In this document: positions 21,963 through 33,092 of the stretch, in pieces | Position numbering within the stretch: the stretch's first letter is position 1 | Layout: every line of letters starts with the position of its first letter | Origin: Pterois miles | Lineage: Eukaryota > Chordata > Actinopteri > Perciformes > Scorpaenidae | Assembly (NCBI GenBank): GCA_947000775.1 | Contig: CAMQGK010000634.1 | Location: 25,501,001 to 25,565,000 of the forward strand | Length of the DNA stretch: 64,000 nt | Reading direction: 5' to 3' | Program-made: the position numbers and the translations under genes | The notes under the pieces: model-generated | Told to the model about the DNA's origin: nothing | The model's database searches: none | Seen by the model: the letters and a program-made list of their open reading frames with translations, nothing else

Positions 21963-22959
21963 TTCATGTTAGCTTACACATCCTTTAATCAGGTCAACAC
22001 AGACGTTTACAGATTTTACATTTTGATTTTATAAAATGGCGCTGAGGCATTACCCTGAGTGTGTCGAAACTGGAAAAGAAAAGTCAATGGGTGCATCCCT
22101 TATGGAAATCTAAATAATTGAACACGCTAATTAAAATGCAAGGTGGCGCAAGATTATTCAGAGCGAGAGAAGCTGGACCATGAGGCTAATATTTTGCATG
22201 TTTTCTGCTTTTTGATGTGGATTCCTGCTGAGTTTACACTGTGAACATGACCTTCATGATTGGCAGCGATGCCTTTGTAATCTCCATAAACTGATCCAAT
22301 ATGGTCAACAGGGACAGGCTTATGATGTTTGTTAGCCTGAAAGAGCATCTGAGGAAACCTGGGACCATGTACATACATTATGCTACACTTACAAGTGTGC
22401 AAATGAAGCATGTTTCTCCTTTGCGGTGTGTACACACAATGCATTTTTGATACTCTAAGCATTTTTTAGACATGATTGTACAAGTCAGAGACAGACAGGG
22501 AGGTTAATGTGTTGCATGGATGAGGTTGAATGAGGACAGGAGATAAGGGCGGCACAAACGAGCATGTCCTCTTGAGGGTTTGCCTCACACACACACACAC
22601 ACACACACACAACCATAATTTCCAACCTGATTAGCTCTACAAGCTGTAATATCCTGAGGAGTAGACCGAGTGTTTTGTTCTATCCATTTGCTGCTTCACA
22701 GACAAGAAGCAAATCAGGAGATTAAGAGCAGCGTCTCTGACACTGAGAGAATCTGCGATGGGGACCCTTTTCATATACGCTATTTTAAAGCTATAATGGA
22801 TATAACAGATATCAAATGGAATATGTTTTTATGATATCAATGATTTAACATGAGAATTTTCCTGCACTTATCAGCAGTTAGATGAGATGCAGAGACAAGA
22901 TGAGATAAGAAACTCGTGTGGAACGTGGGAAAAAAAAAAAACATGTTTGACTTTGTGAT
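21963..22959. other. Unique non-coding stretch with (CA)n
   Basis: No gene is supported. A (CA)n microsatellite lies at 22586-22611. Confidence 0.35.
22586..22611 (+). repeat. (CA)n microsatellite
   Basis: A pure alternating CA run of about 26 bases. Confidence 0.95.
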
Positions 22960-24498
22960 TAAAGTGGAAACAAAATGGTCAACCAAGTTAAGCTGGTTTA
23001 CTAAATGGATTCCCGCTCTAATGAACCATTATACAATAAAAATGACAAATGTCAGCATTTAAAAGAAAAAAGAAGCTTTGTTTAATCTTTCGTGGCAAGA
23101 ACGCCGCCATGTTGAAGTACTCCAGCCTGTTATGTCACAAGGTTGGTTAGCTTACACAACGGTAGAGAGAGTGAAAGACGGAGACTGAGGAGACACAGGA
23201 GGACAGAAGAAAGCAAAAGGGGACACTATTGTATTGTTCATGGATGTAAAGATGAGTTTTGCAATGTTAAAACTCAGGACAAAACAGTCCACTTCATAAA
23301 CTGCCACTGAAACTGAGATTAGTAACTTTTCTGCAGTGCTGGCTAGTGATACTGAAGGAGCCCACCAACAAACACTGAGTCCAGTCTCTTCATCTCCTGT
23401 CCTCTTCCCTCTCGGATCACCTGTCTTTCCTCCTGCTGAGAGGGCGCCGAAAGCACTACTTTATTCTGAAGCCCACGTTACAGCCATTGTTTACGTAACT
23501 TGCAGGTAGCTTCTGCTAGCTAACCAGCTACCGGCTCAACGTTAACAAAACTACCATCACAAAGTAAAACTTGTCTCCAAAGCAGACACTAGAGACATTA
23601 TCAGGCTAATTTTACCTCTTTTATATATCTAACTATAAGACCAACTATCTAACTCAGTTATACTCCAAGCCAACATGCACATGGAACGACTTGGTGGGCT
23701 GCCGTCAGCGGCAGCTCTGAGCGGTGTGAACGGGTGACCCCAGTCATCGCACCATGTCGGCTTGGGAGTGCAACTAGATTGTTAGCTAGCTATTTAGTTA
23801 ACTAGTGAAGAAGAACATAGGTAACATTAGGCCTATAATGTCTCTAGTGTTTGCTTTTTGATAGTTTTTTTTTGTGAGGGTTATTTTTGTATGCTAATGT
23901 TGAGCCAGTAGCTAGCTAGCAGACGCTACCGGCAAATTAGGTAAACAACCGCTATAACGTGGGCTTTAGAATAAAGTAATGCTGTCTGCGTTTATTTTCT
24001 TAGCGACCCGGTCTTTGATTGGTATGAATGAGACAGCAGAGGAGGAGAGACAGGTGATCAGAGAGAGGAGAGGACGAGACATGGGGAGACAGTCCACTGC
24101 AGCTGGACTCAGTGCCTGTAGGAGGGCTCCTTCAGTGCCACTAGCCAGCACTGCAGTAACATTACTGATCTCCCAAAATGGATCATTTTGTCCTAGGTTT
24201 TAACATTGGAAAAGTCATCTTTAGATCCATGAACAATACAATAGTATCCCGACTTCTAGTCATCCTAGCCATCCTAGTCATCGTTTTTCATGGTCTCTAT
24301 CGTTCTCTCTGTGTTCAGCTGAGCCAACCATTCTCGTGACGTCACAGACTAGAGTACTGCAACATGGCAGCGCTGTTCCCACAAAAGATGAAACATCTTT
24401 GACATTTGTCATGTTTATTAAATAATTGTTCATTAGAGTTGAAATACATTTCGGAAACCGGCTTAACTTGGTTGACTGTTTCTTTCCACTTTCAGCGT
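22960..24498. repeat. Large imperfect palindrome (foldback structure)
   Basis: The left arm (about 22960-23690) and right arm (about 23740-24498) are reverse complements over almost their whole length. Paired landmarks are GGTCAACCAAGTTAAGC (22977) with GCTTAACTTGGTTGAC (24463), CACTATTGTATTGTTCATGG with its complement near 24230, CTGCAGTGCTGGCTAGTG (about 23331) with CACTAGCCAGCACTGCAG (about 24139), and CAAGCCAACATG with CATGTCGGCTTG. One sampled 52-base segment has about 88% identity. The centre (about 23690-23740) holds a perfect hairpin GCTGCCG-TCAG-CGGCAGC at 23698-23715. Its edges lack an obvious target-site duplication. It is probably a foldback-type or long-TIR non-autonomous transposon, or an old inverted duplication. 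Open frames inside it are not coding. Confidence 0.9.
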
Positions 24499-25761
24499 GT
24501 TTGCCAAGTCTAGAACTATTCCAAACCAATGAAAGTGCAGTGTGAAATGTCAGAAAATGCATATGTATTAGTGATGAAGTCAATACATTCTTCTCTGCCC
24601 CTCAAACATTGACTTCAGGGAATACAAGGTAGGAACAGGACACTGAGGATATCCGTGAGTTTAAAGCAACCACAGGAATATAAATCAGTGAGCTTTGTAC
24701 AGCAGATATACTGTACATCTTATGGAATATGCTAACATGATTTAAATTAATTTGAACCAACAAAAGGCCAGAGGTGAACAAGAGATAATCAAGCTATATA
24801 TATATACTGTAGCAACCTGTAAGATGCGCACTATTTGCATATCTGGCTTCAGCCTTCACTGACTAAAAAAATTAATAAAGGTAGTAGGAATTTATCTTGC
24901 ATACATGTATGCTGACAATGTCATTATTTTCCTACCATGGATGTGCACACAGAAGCACCTGCTTGGCAAATTTTCCTGAATTTAAAGGCCAAATCAATAA
25001 TTTCTTTCCCAGCCATGCGCTTGTCACCACCAATTTGCATAACCATTCTTCGTGCCGCCATAAATTTGCAAGACAAAAACTCTGAGTCATGACAGATTTG
25101 CATAAAGAAAACCCCAGTGTCACCACCAAAATCTGCATAACACTTCCACTGCCAACATAGATGTCCACAAAAACTCCATCTTAAAATTACATACAATTCC
25201 CTTCCTTCTCTACAACTTTGCATACAAACTTTCTGCATTTGCAACAAGTTCCCTGCACCACCAAAGCATACGCCTCATGTGAATATACAGCAAGTGTGTT
25301 TTGGTGAGTTGTGCCCACTTCCCCTGCACCCTCCAAGCTGAAAACATGTTATCTTCACATTGCATCAGTGCCGCAAAGTGAAAAGAAATATTTGCACCTG
25401 AAGGCGAAGATTTGTTTTTCCAGAGACTTTTTAACAGTTGCATGGTAACCAGAAGGGCATACTCCATCCACAGTAAGTAGTGCCAGCCCTGTTAGGCTGT
25501 CTGTGTTGGCAGCACAAACACCTGCACTTCGCAGTTCAGCAGGGGGAAATGTCCTGTGAGATCTAGTCCAGCTGTAAGAAGTATTTTCATACAAATATAG
25601 TCTGTATACTGCTGGCTCATGTAAACTCTGATGATGCATCATGTTTTAACTCAACTTCTGTTTTGCATGTAAAACTTTAAGGGATTCTTCTTCATCTTCA
25701 CACCCCGCTATTCTGCAAAATAAAGACATAGTAAACATTTCCCCTTTAAATGCCATGGAGC
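24499..25761. other. Unique non-coding stretch with octamer cluster
   Basis: No gene is supported. ATTTGCAT octamers lie at 24833-24840, 25033-25040 and 25096-25103, and further TTTGCAT or CTGCAT variants continue to about 25240. Overlapping minus-strand frames (24924-25247) reflect this low-grade internal repetition. Confidence 0.4.
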
Positions 25762-26042
25762 TGACAGTATAGAAGTCAATGAGAAAATGAACCTACTTTT
25801 CACTTGATTTATTATCTCAGTAAACATGAGTTTTCAATCACTAGTATCAAGTCATCCTCAATAGAGCATGATGTACATTTAGTAAATTATGGTCCCTTTT
25901 AGATGCAAATAGGCCAAAACGTAGGATATGGTTTAGGGCGTATCTATTTTTGATTGACAGGTTGCTATCACAGCGTTGTCTGGTCTGGAAGTTGTCCACA
26001 TTTTCATCTTAGAAATTTAACCCTTTCACGGTGTATTTTCAA
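25762..26042 (-). repeat. Family H fragment, copy 2, minus strand
   Basis: GTATAGAAGTCAATGAGAAA, CTCAGTAAACATGAGTTTTC, TTTAGTAAATTATGGTCCC and AACCCTTTCACGGTGT are the reverse of the right half of family H (compare 63290-63600). Confidence 0.75.
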
Positions 26043-28002
26043 ATGTTAACATTTGTGGTACTTGCCAGTACTTTAATGTTGTTTAACACAGTATCCCAGG
26101 GAATTCTCTTTATATTGGACTGTTCTGCTCCTCAATATTTGTGTCCAGTGCTCACATTCAGTACCAGCCACAGGAAGTAGTGTGTCCTTTATATATCCTA
26201 TATGTATTCCCCTACCAAAACATTATATTGGGTGTATTTGGTGCCATTCTAGCGGCTCTGCTGTAGAGTACGTAATGCTAACACGGTCACAATGGTTATT
26301 TTTAGCATGGTTACTATGCAACATAGCACCTTTCCATTTGGCATCAAACTTGAACTTGAGAATGAATTAAGTGTAACTTTGTACCTAGTTTCCAATGAAG
26401 GCAAAAGCATTGCAAAACGAGTCACTTTTAGAAAGCCTGCTGGGTCATAATACAGTCTGCTAGTATCTGAAGCAGTTAATATAGTGGGTTTATTTCTAGA
26501 TTTGATCAAACTATGAGAGAAAGTCAGCAATGAGACCACAGGCGGATGCTTTGAAAGGGGCAGAACAATCACGAGTCTCTGAGGAGGATTTGCAGGGTTG
26601 GAGAGTACGAAGCCAATTCCAGCCTTGTTTTTCGCTTCCCTTTGTATTCCTTCAGATCTGTGTGGCCTCAATCCCTCCGTCTCTCACCCCTCACTATTCC
26701 GTCCAACTTTTCCGATAATTAATATGTTATTAATATTTCAGCAAAGCGCAGAACACACAGTCGCTAAAAGAAGGGGAGTCACATTAAGTCTGGTTTCAGC
26801 TATTGTTTGTGAGTTCAATGATGGCACAGTTTGGGAAATTGCTCTTGATTATCTCTACTGAACTCTAAAGAGGGCGACTGGTTATTGAATGTGACTGTAT
26901 AGGGGCAGGCGGCAGAACTGATTATTAACTATATGAGAGGGAATAATACGATAGAGATATTCTGCCTTGTGGTGGGATTAAATTCTATTACCAGCTTCAT
27001 TAATATGCATTAGAGCATCCCATCTATTCCAATCTATGGATCCGGATAAATAGGCAGTAGCTGAGAGCCTGATCAAGGGCATGTGCTCTGTATTCCACAT
27101 GCATGTGAACCTGAGTGCTGCATGGACAAACTCATCTCAAGAGGGAGTTGAGCATCTCTCAGGAGACATAATTAGAGGGAACATTTTTGATGATGAGAAA
27201 TGCTTCTAGGCGGATTTTCAGTCAGTGTATATGGGATTAACTGTACATTACATCGGCTTCTAATCCATAGGCACGCTAAACCAGGAATTAGCATGCATGA
27301 TTACGGCTTTAAGCCAGCTATTAGATGAGAATAATACTGTAATTCACCTAAAATGGCTTGCAGTGTTTTGACTGCTCTGTAGTTTGCATGAACTATTCCA
27401 ATAACCTGAAACGGGAGACATAAACAGACTCTTGGAGAAATCCTAGAGGGGTAATACAAGCAAAAATGAACTACAGTATTTCAAAATGTTTATTTACTCA
27501 GGGAAGACTTCCCAGCATGACTTGCCTTTTTTTCAGCTGTAACCTGATTTTTCTCGCACAGTTATACATGTTAAATTTGTGGAGCTGCTCAGCACAACCA
27601 GACTTCTACTTTTGGCCTGTGAATAGCTCCTCGGGAGCAAATGGGGCTTATTAATGTCAGCTGTAGAGAGAGTGCTTCTCATTCAGTTCCTCTTCTCAGG
27701 CTTCCAGATGGTCTCGATCTGAACTGGCTTCTTTCCTGGCTGCTATCCTTCAGGCTAAGTCCATATAGGATTTTAGGCTGACTGTATAGAACCAGCTGAA
27801 TGAAAAGTCAGAGTTCATATTTCATATTAAATTCAAATTTCAGGGATAGGAAATGGTCCGTTATAGTTCCACCAACTTCTGTGCAATCCTCTAAATGACA
27901 TACAGCCAAATAAAAAAAAACTTTTAAATGAAACAATATTTGTTTGTGTCAAAGAACACCTTGCATTAGTGTAATATTATTATTTATTATTTTCATTTCT
28001 AG
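26043..28002. other. Unique non-coding stretch, partly conserved-looking
   Basis: No gene is supported; the 140-codon minus frame at 26249-26671 has no recognised domain. The part at about 26990-27420 is repeat-free with many TAAT-core motifs (for example TTAATATGCATTAG, AGGAATTAGCATGCATGATT), a texture seen in developmental enhancers. That is an impression, not evidence of conservation. Confidence 0.3.
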
Positions 28003-28400
28003 ACCAGTGGGCAACCTCTGGAGTCTGAAAAGTGCCTTAAACTTGCTTTCTTCCTAATATCCAGCAGGGGGCGACACCTGTTGCTAGTTGCACAAAGAAG
28101 TCTGATTGTATAGAAGTCTATGAGATTATCTTACGTCTCACTTCATTTATTACCTCAGTAAACATTGTAAACATGAGTTTAACGTCTCAATTGCTAGTTT
28201 CAAGTCTTGTTTAATGCAGCATAATGTTTATTTAGTAAATTATGGTCCCTTTTAGGTTCAATTAGGCTATAAAGCGGGATATGCTACAGGGCGTAGCTAC
28301 CTTGGGATTGACAGGTCGCTATCACAATGTTGTCCAGTCTGGAAGTTGTCTGCATTCTTGTCTCAGAAATCTAAGCCTTTCACAGTGTTTTTCAATTCAT
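28003..28400 (-). repeat. Family H, copy 3, minus strand
   Basis: GGGCAACCTCTGGAGTCTGA, TATCCAGCAGGGGGCGAC, AGTCTGATTGTATAGAAGTC, AATTATGGTCCCTTTTAGG and GCCTTTCACAGTGTTTTTC are the reverse of the right two-thirds of family H. Compare 63290-63700. Confidence 0.8.
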
Positions 28401-28869
28401 ATATTCTATACTATACTATACTACACTACTATACTACTGTTAGACACAACAGGGCTAACAGTATGTGAGGCTGGTGTTAGGCATAGTGGTGTTTTGAGCT
28501 ACATATTATTAACTGAAAAACCTTTGCCTGTTGGTGGCACGAAGTAACTTAATGGGTCACCAAAGTAAATAGGAGTCAGTCTGGACACAGTGATTGTTGT
28601 TATAGCAAAAATAAGACAAGAGGCAAACTGGAACAGGGTCAGCCTATTGGGATACAATTAATGCTTGCAATCATACACACAAGATAAAAAGATTGAAACT
28701 CAACAGCCAACAGCCCCCCCCAAATTTCATTATCCTCGTAAACACTTGAGTACAGTTGAGTACGATTCAGGTCATGCCATACAAACTTGTGTTCTTGTAC
28801 TGTTTTTGTAAGACCAGATTCCGGTCTGGTGGAGACTGGTCATATGAGGACATGCTGGTGGTAGATGGT
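28401..28869. other. Unique non-coding stretch
   Basis: A TATACTA-rich run at 28403-28440 follows the family H copy. Nothing else is recognised. Confidence 0.3.
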
Positions 28870-29150
28870 GATGGTAATCCATACAATGGTTATTGAGATC
28901 AAACTCAGGGGATGAATTGGTGGGAGGCATCCTCTGGGGACCATGAATGTCAGTGCAGTATTTCATGGCATTCCATGCAATAGTTGTTGAGATATTTCAG
29001 TCAAAATCAAAGTGGTGGACAAACCGATCTGTAGGAAATCTTGCACCGATCAGTCTTGTAGAAGTTGTGATATTTCACTGGATAAGTAAAAACTTTCAAC
29101 TGCAGGTGATGGACCTTGACATTCCATCAAATAGTAGCCAAATAGCCAAC
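28870..29150 (+). repeat. Repeat D, copy 1
   Basis: GGCATCCTCTGGGGACCATG, TTTCATGGCATTCCATGCAA and TAGTTGTTGAGATATTTCAG, preceded by a second, weaker TCCATACAATGGTTATTGAG end, match the teleost repeat whose fullest copy here is 59630-60195. Class unknown. Confidence 0.7.
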
Positions 29151-30569
29151 TAAGACCTACGTTACCATCACTAGCGCCACGCCACTAGCATGGCTAATCA
29201 ACATGTTTTCATCCCAGCTCGTCACATACCGCTGCTTTGTTGCGGCACTTGGCGGCACTTTATTTTCAGCATCAAAACCATTGTAGTTACTCTGCGTCAC
29301 TTCAGGATTAGGCAGTTAAACCACTGTAGGAAAGAACTACATGGTTGAGCTTAAAACTACTACGTTTGTACAGTGAAAATGACACTGAACGCTGTGAACA
29401 GGGGACATGAAGGATCAGCTGATCGTAGCGTGACGCCCAGGTGTACATTGTTGTTAATGGACTGCCCAGAGCGTTTCATGGCGGCACTAAAGGGTGGCTT
29501 GTGTGGCTGTATCGAACGCTGAGGGCCATGACAAAGCCTCACTAATTGATGCTATGGGAATAAAAACGGTCTGGCGTAATAGTGTCTACAGAGTCTTTCT
29601 TCAGTTAGGTCAGGTAATACATTTTAATGTCATACATTTTTCTTTTATTTTTTTTACCTTAAAAGCCTTCAATTCCAAACTTCACCCTGAGTTACAGCTG
29701 AGTTTTCTTTAGGAAAATAGAACTTTTGCAAACAACAACAACAACCTAAAGGTCATTTTCTATTCTCCATTGATTTCCCCTTTAACTTCTTCATGTGCAG
29801 CCCCCCCCCCCCCCACACACACCCACCCACCCACCCACAACCTCATACTACCCTCCAGTATTTTTGCTATTCTTCTGATTCCTCCAAGACCATCACTAAG
29901 TCCTGCAGACTATATCTTTGAGAATTCATTACCTGGCCTCCATGTTCCTCGGACCTCTTAGCTTGTCTCGCCGATGCCCTGTTCCTGCATCAGTATTCTA
30001 CAGATGGCGCTCGCTCTCCCTCCCCCTGTATGATTGTGATCCTGTGCTGGGAATAAGATCTGATGGGGCTGTCTACAGGTAGACCAGGAGCTCCCCAGAG
30101 CCCAGCCACCGGAGCAAAGCTTAACCCCTGATTCCTAACGGAGGAGCAAGGGCTGTGTGAACATGGTTGGGTGTGTGTGGGTCTGAGAAACAGTAAGACA
30201 AACACACAGATACAGACATAACTATACTGCACAACTGTCCATGAACACACGCTGAGATACAATACCATAAAATCAATAAAATCCTCACATTACACACAAT
30301 ATCTTTGGGACCTAGTCTTCATAATGCTTTGAAACACAGGAAATAGGAGCAGTTTGGAGGTAACAGGAAGGCAGCCTGGTTCCCTGGTTTCAGACCTGGA
30401 AATTGCTCACCACATCTTAGATTGTTTCAGCAATTCGACAAAATACGTTGCTTGTCCATGCCCTCTAGAACAACACACAATAGTGTTTCTGGGCCTAATG
30501 CCCTTATCGGCAGGATGACATCATTTGTCTGTGCCACTCACAGCCGTACCTGTAATTGTTGAATGACCT
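29151..30569. other. Unique non-coding stretch with C/CA-rich tract
   Basis: No gene is supported. A C-run followed by CACACACCCACC units lies at about 29800-29838. Confidence 0.35.
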
Positions 30570-30752
30570 GACATAGCTAGGTTTAGACATTAAAACAGGG
30601 ATGGTTTGGGTTAAAATATGTACTTTTCACAGGTTATGGGACCTTCGTTGTCATGGTGACAATAATAAACACATGGTCAAGGTTTAGGAACGATTATGGT
30701 CATCAGCCAAACGGTAAAGTTGCCATTTACATCCATGTCTGTCCATCATGTC
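30570..30752 (+). repeat. Dispersed GGTTTAG repeat fragment
   Basis: AGGTTTAGACATTAAAACAG, GGATGGTTTGGGTTAAAATA and GGTCAAGGTTTAGGAACGAT resemble the unit of the 9.5-kb minisatellite in decayed form. The class is unknown. Confidence 0.35.
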
Positions 30753-30894
30753 ATCTCTTCTAGTGATGGGAATTCCGGCTCTTCTCAGAGAGCCGGCTCT
30801 TTCGGCTCCCAAACGGCTCTTCAGGTTATTTTGTTGCTTTAATTAATTTATTATCAACAACAATATAAAATTATGCACAAAATGAATTACTAAT

Positions 30895-31570
30895 GTAATT
30901 GTTATGTTAGCTGCATTGTCAGTAACACAGCATCCCTCTTTGGCCACTTTCACCATCCAGAAGACAGACCACCATTTTATCATTTTCAATAAAGTGACAC
31001 GTAACTGACCAGAAGGATGCTGCTGTGGATTTTTTAACCCTCTCTTGCAGTGGATGCAAGTTCTCTGTCATATAGGCCTGGGATGATTTTTTTTTGTTTT
31101 CCTGCTTGGAATTGCAGACACAGGATTCAGTGCATGAATAAACTTCCTGAATCCTTTATCATCCACAGCTGAAAATGGATGGAAATCAAGTGCAATCATT
31201 TTTGCCAGTTCTTCATCAATTGAGTCTTGCTGGGGTCACAGACTTCTGCACAAACTGTCTCATAGAGCTCTGGGTTGGTTTAGGTGGTTGTGGTGGTGAA
31301 CAGCATGATGCTGTAGATACTACTACTACTACTTCTACTACTACTACTATTACTACTACAGCAGCAGCAACAGTTGCAGTAGACACACTGGCACCTTCAT
31401 TAATATCACACTCAACTGACTGTTTTATCTTCCCATTGCTCTGATTGGTGGACAGTTCTCAGGTTGTTTGCCTGTGCAGGTTGTTTGAGGCTCTATATGA
31501 TATTCCTGCAGACTCTACACTCTTCCTTTGTATTGTCAGTAAAATTGAAATGGTCCTGGAGTCACTCATT
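30895..31570 (-). pseudogene. hAT transposase remnant (ZBED family), frameshifted
   Basis: On the minus strand, DHFNFTDNTKEECRVCRNII (about 31555-31496) gives the start and C-x2-C half of a BED finger. After a frame change, SNNLHRQ and LRTVH supply the histidine half. Further on come SSMRQFVQKSVTPA (about 31275), then in another frame IDEELAKMIALDFHPFSAVD (about 31222-31163), GFRKFIHALNP and AIPSRK, and finally GCCVTDNAANI (about 30939-30903). These are ordered landmarks of ZBED-like hAT transposases; the TDNA motif carries a catalytic aspartate in that family. At least three frame breaks, in-frame stops and a missing C-terminal catalytic and dimerisation region make it dead. A (TAC)n expansion reads as a valine run. 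Confidence 0.85.
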
Positions 31571-31615
31571 TTCTTTACTATACCTTCCTAATGTGTCCAT
31601 GTTGTCTCTTCTTGT

Positions 31616-31616
<1 letters not shown>

Positions 31617-31673
<57 letters not shown>
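31617..31673 (+). repeat. (TC)n microsatellite
   Basis: An almost pure CT run of about 56 bases inside the hAT element. As a mirror-symmetric polypyrimidine tract it could form triplex DNA. Confidence 0.97.
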
Positions 31674-31675
<2 letters not shown>

Positions 31676-31971
31676 CGTGTGCTACTGCTGCTGCGAGTAT
31701 AACTCCCGCCCCTCCCCTCTGCTCAGTGCAAACACATATTGACCAATCACGTACAGCGTGAAGAGAAAAAAAGTGAGAGAGAGAAAAAAAAAAAAAAAAA
31801 AACACGGCTCCCAATAAGGAGCCGGCTCCCGTCGTTCACTTCAAAGAGCCGACTCTAAGAGCCGTTTCGTTCCCAACCGACCCATCACTAATCTCTTCAT
31901 CATTATGCATCCACGCCGCCGACAGCCATGGCCCGGCGCATTATGAGTTGTCTGTTCGGTCTGTTGTACAA

Positions 31972-32345
31972 ACCTGGAGGGAATTTCTTTAAATTTGGCA
32001 CAAACTTGCACTACTTGCACTCAAGGATGAACTGATCAGATTTTGGTGCTTAAAGGCCAAGGTCACTGTGAACTCTCGTCCACGTCTTGAACTAATTTCC
32101 TCAAATTTGGTACAAGCCTCCATTTGGACTTGAGGATGAACAGATTCGAATAAGATGGTCAAAGGTCACTGTGACCTCACAAAACACATTTTTGGCTTAA
32201 ACTCAAGAGCTCCTATGCTAATATGACAATTTCACACAAATGTCTTATAGGATTAAATGAAGTGATGACATTTTGGACAGACATGGATGTAAATTGGAAC
32301 TTGATTGGCTGGCAGAGGCATACAGCCATGAGGCAGTAATACTAG
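31972..32345 (+). repeat. Repeat P, copy 1, with oestrogen-response-element palindrome
   Basis: GGGAATTTCTTTAAATTTGG, CACTCAAGGATGAACTGATC, GACATTTTGGACAGACATGG and GGCAGAGGCATACAGCC match 50472-50775. It carries AGGTCACTGTGACCT at 32163-32177, the 15-base consensus for an oestrogen response element. The class of the repeat is unknown. Confidence 0.75.
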
Positions 32346-32379
32346 CTTTATCTAAGACATCTCTGTGAAATTCTCATAA

Positions 32380-32520
32380 TTTCACATAATTAATGCTTGC
32401 GTTATGACCTAAAATGTGTTTTTTGTGGTCACAGTGACCTTGACTTTTGACCTCCAAAATCAGATCACTTCATCCTTGAGTCCAAGTGGACATTATGCCA
32501 ACTTCAATGACGCTTTCATT
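32380..32520 (-). repeat. Repeat P, inverted second arm
   Basis: GTGGTCACAGTGACCTTGAC, CATCCTTGAGTCCAAGTGG and CATTATGCCAAC are the reverse of the 5' half of repeat P, only about 40-200 bases from copy 1, so the two arms can fold on each other. GGTCACAGTGACC at 32427-32439 is a perfect 13-base oestrogen-response palindrome. Confidence 0.7.
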
Positions 32521-32991
32521 TTGTCTTGTGTTATAAATCCAGAGCACCTCATTCCTTTACAGAGGTGCACTTTAGTCCCGCTCGGTGTGGGAGGATCCCC
32601 TCAGGGGAACTCTCCCCGGGGCGGGCTGGCTCCTGGCGGGTGTATTGGTGGTACACCTCGACCGACTCTAGGTTGGCTTGTAAAGGCCTGGGGTGACGGA
32701 GGAGCTTTACAGCATCCCTCTCTCGGACCTCGCCACTTAGTGCTGCTAGTGCTTTTTTTCATGGTGTCATTCCCCTCATATCTATACAATGTGTGTTCAT
32801 GATTAAATGGTTTACCAGCGCACTTTTGCTCTCAAAGTGGACAAGATTTACGCATTTAATCTAAAAATTTACAAAAAGGTTCTTCCAAACTGCTGATTCC
32901 AAAGTCAATCACAAATTGTGTTAAATAATCGTGATCTCAGTATTGACCAAAATAATCAGGATTGTGATTTTTGCTTTAATCAAGCAGCCCA
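32521..32991. other. Unique stretch with GC-rich pocket
   Basis: At about 32575-32745 a GC-rich, CpG-containing pocket (palindromes CCCCTCAGGGG and CCCCGGGG) stands out from AT-rich surroundings. I cannot identify it. The remainder is AT-rich with no gene. Confidence 0.4.
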
Positions 32992-33091
32992 AATGTATAC
33001 CATGACAGAAGATTTTATCCATATTGCACAGCCCCACTGTGGATTATATGAGAGTAAAAATAGAAGATAAGTTGGACGGACGATAATCCAT
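32992..33091 (+). repeat. 100-bp direct duplication, left copy
   Basis: AATGTATACCATGACAGAAG through GAGAGTAAAAATAGAAGATA to ATAATCCAT matches 33624-33723 base for base in length, with roughly 80% or more identity. The SINE begins directly after it. Confidence 0.8.
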
Positions 33092-33092
33092 T

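Larger units (their letters stand above)
30761..31890 (-). mobile_element. hAT (ZBED-type) transposon, internally deleted, with target-site duplication
   Basis: The ends are the perfect 10-bp inverted repeat TAGTGATGGG / CCCATCACTA. Both flanks carry ATCTCTTC (30753-30760 and 31891-31898), an 8-bp target-site duplication as expected of hAT. The subterminal regions contain repeated palindromes AGAGCCGGCTCT (about 30799) and GGAGCCGGCTCC (about 31818), plausible transposase-binding sites. A broken transposase lies on the minus strand (30895-31570). Two microsatellites, (TAC)n and (TC)n, and a poly-A run have expanded inside. Length is 1130 bp; the C-terminal half of the transposase is deleted. 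Confidence 0.92.

Noticed and set aside
26249..26671. Minus-strand 140-codon open frame
   Set aside because: No domain, composition like surrounding intergenic DNA, no supporting splice signals.
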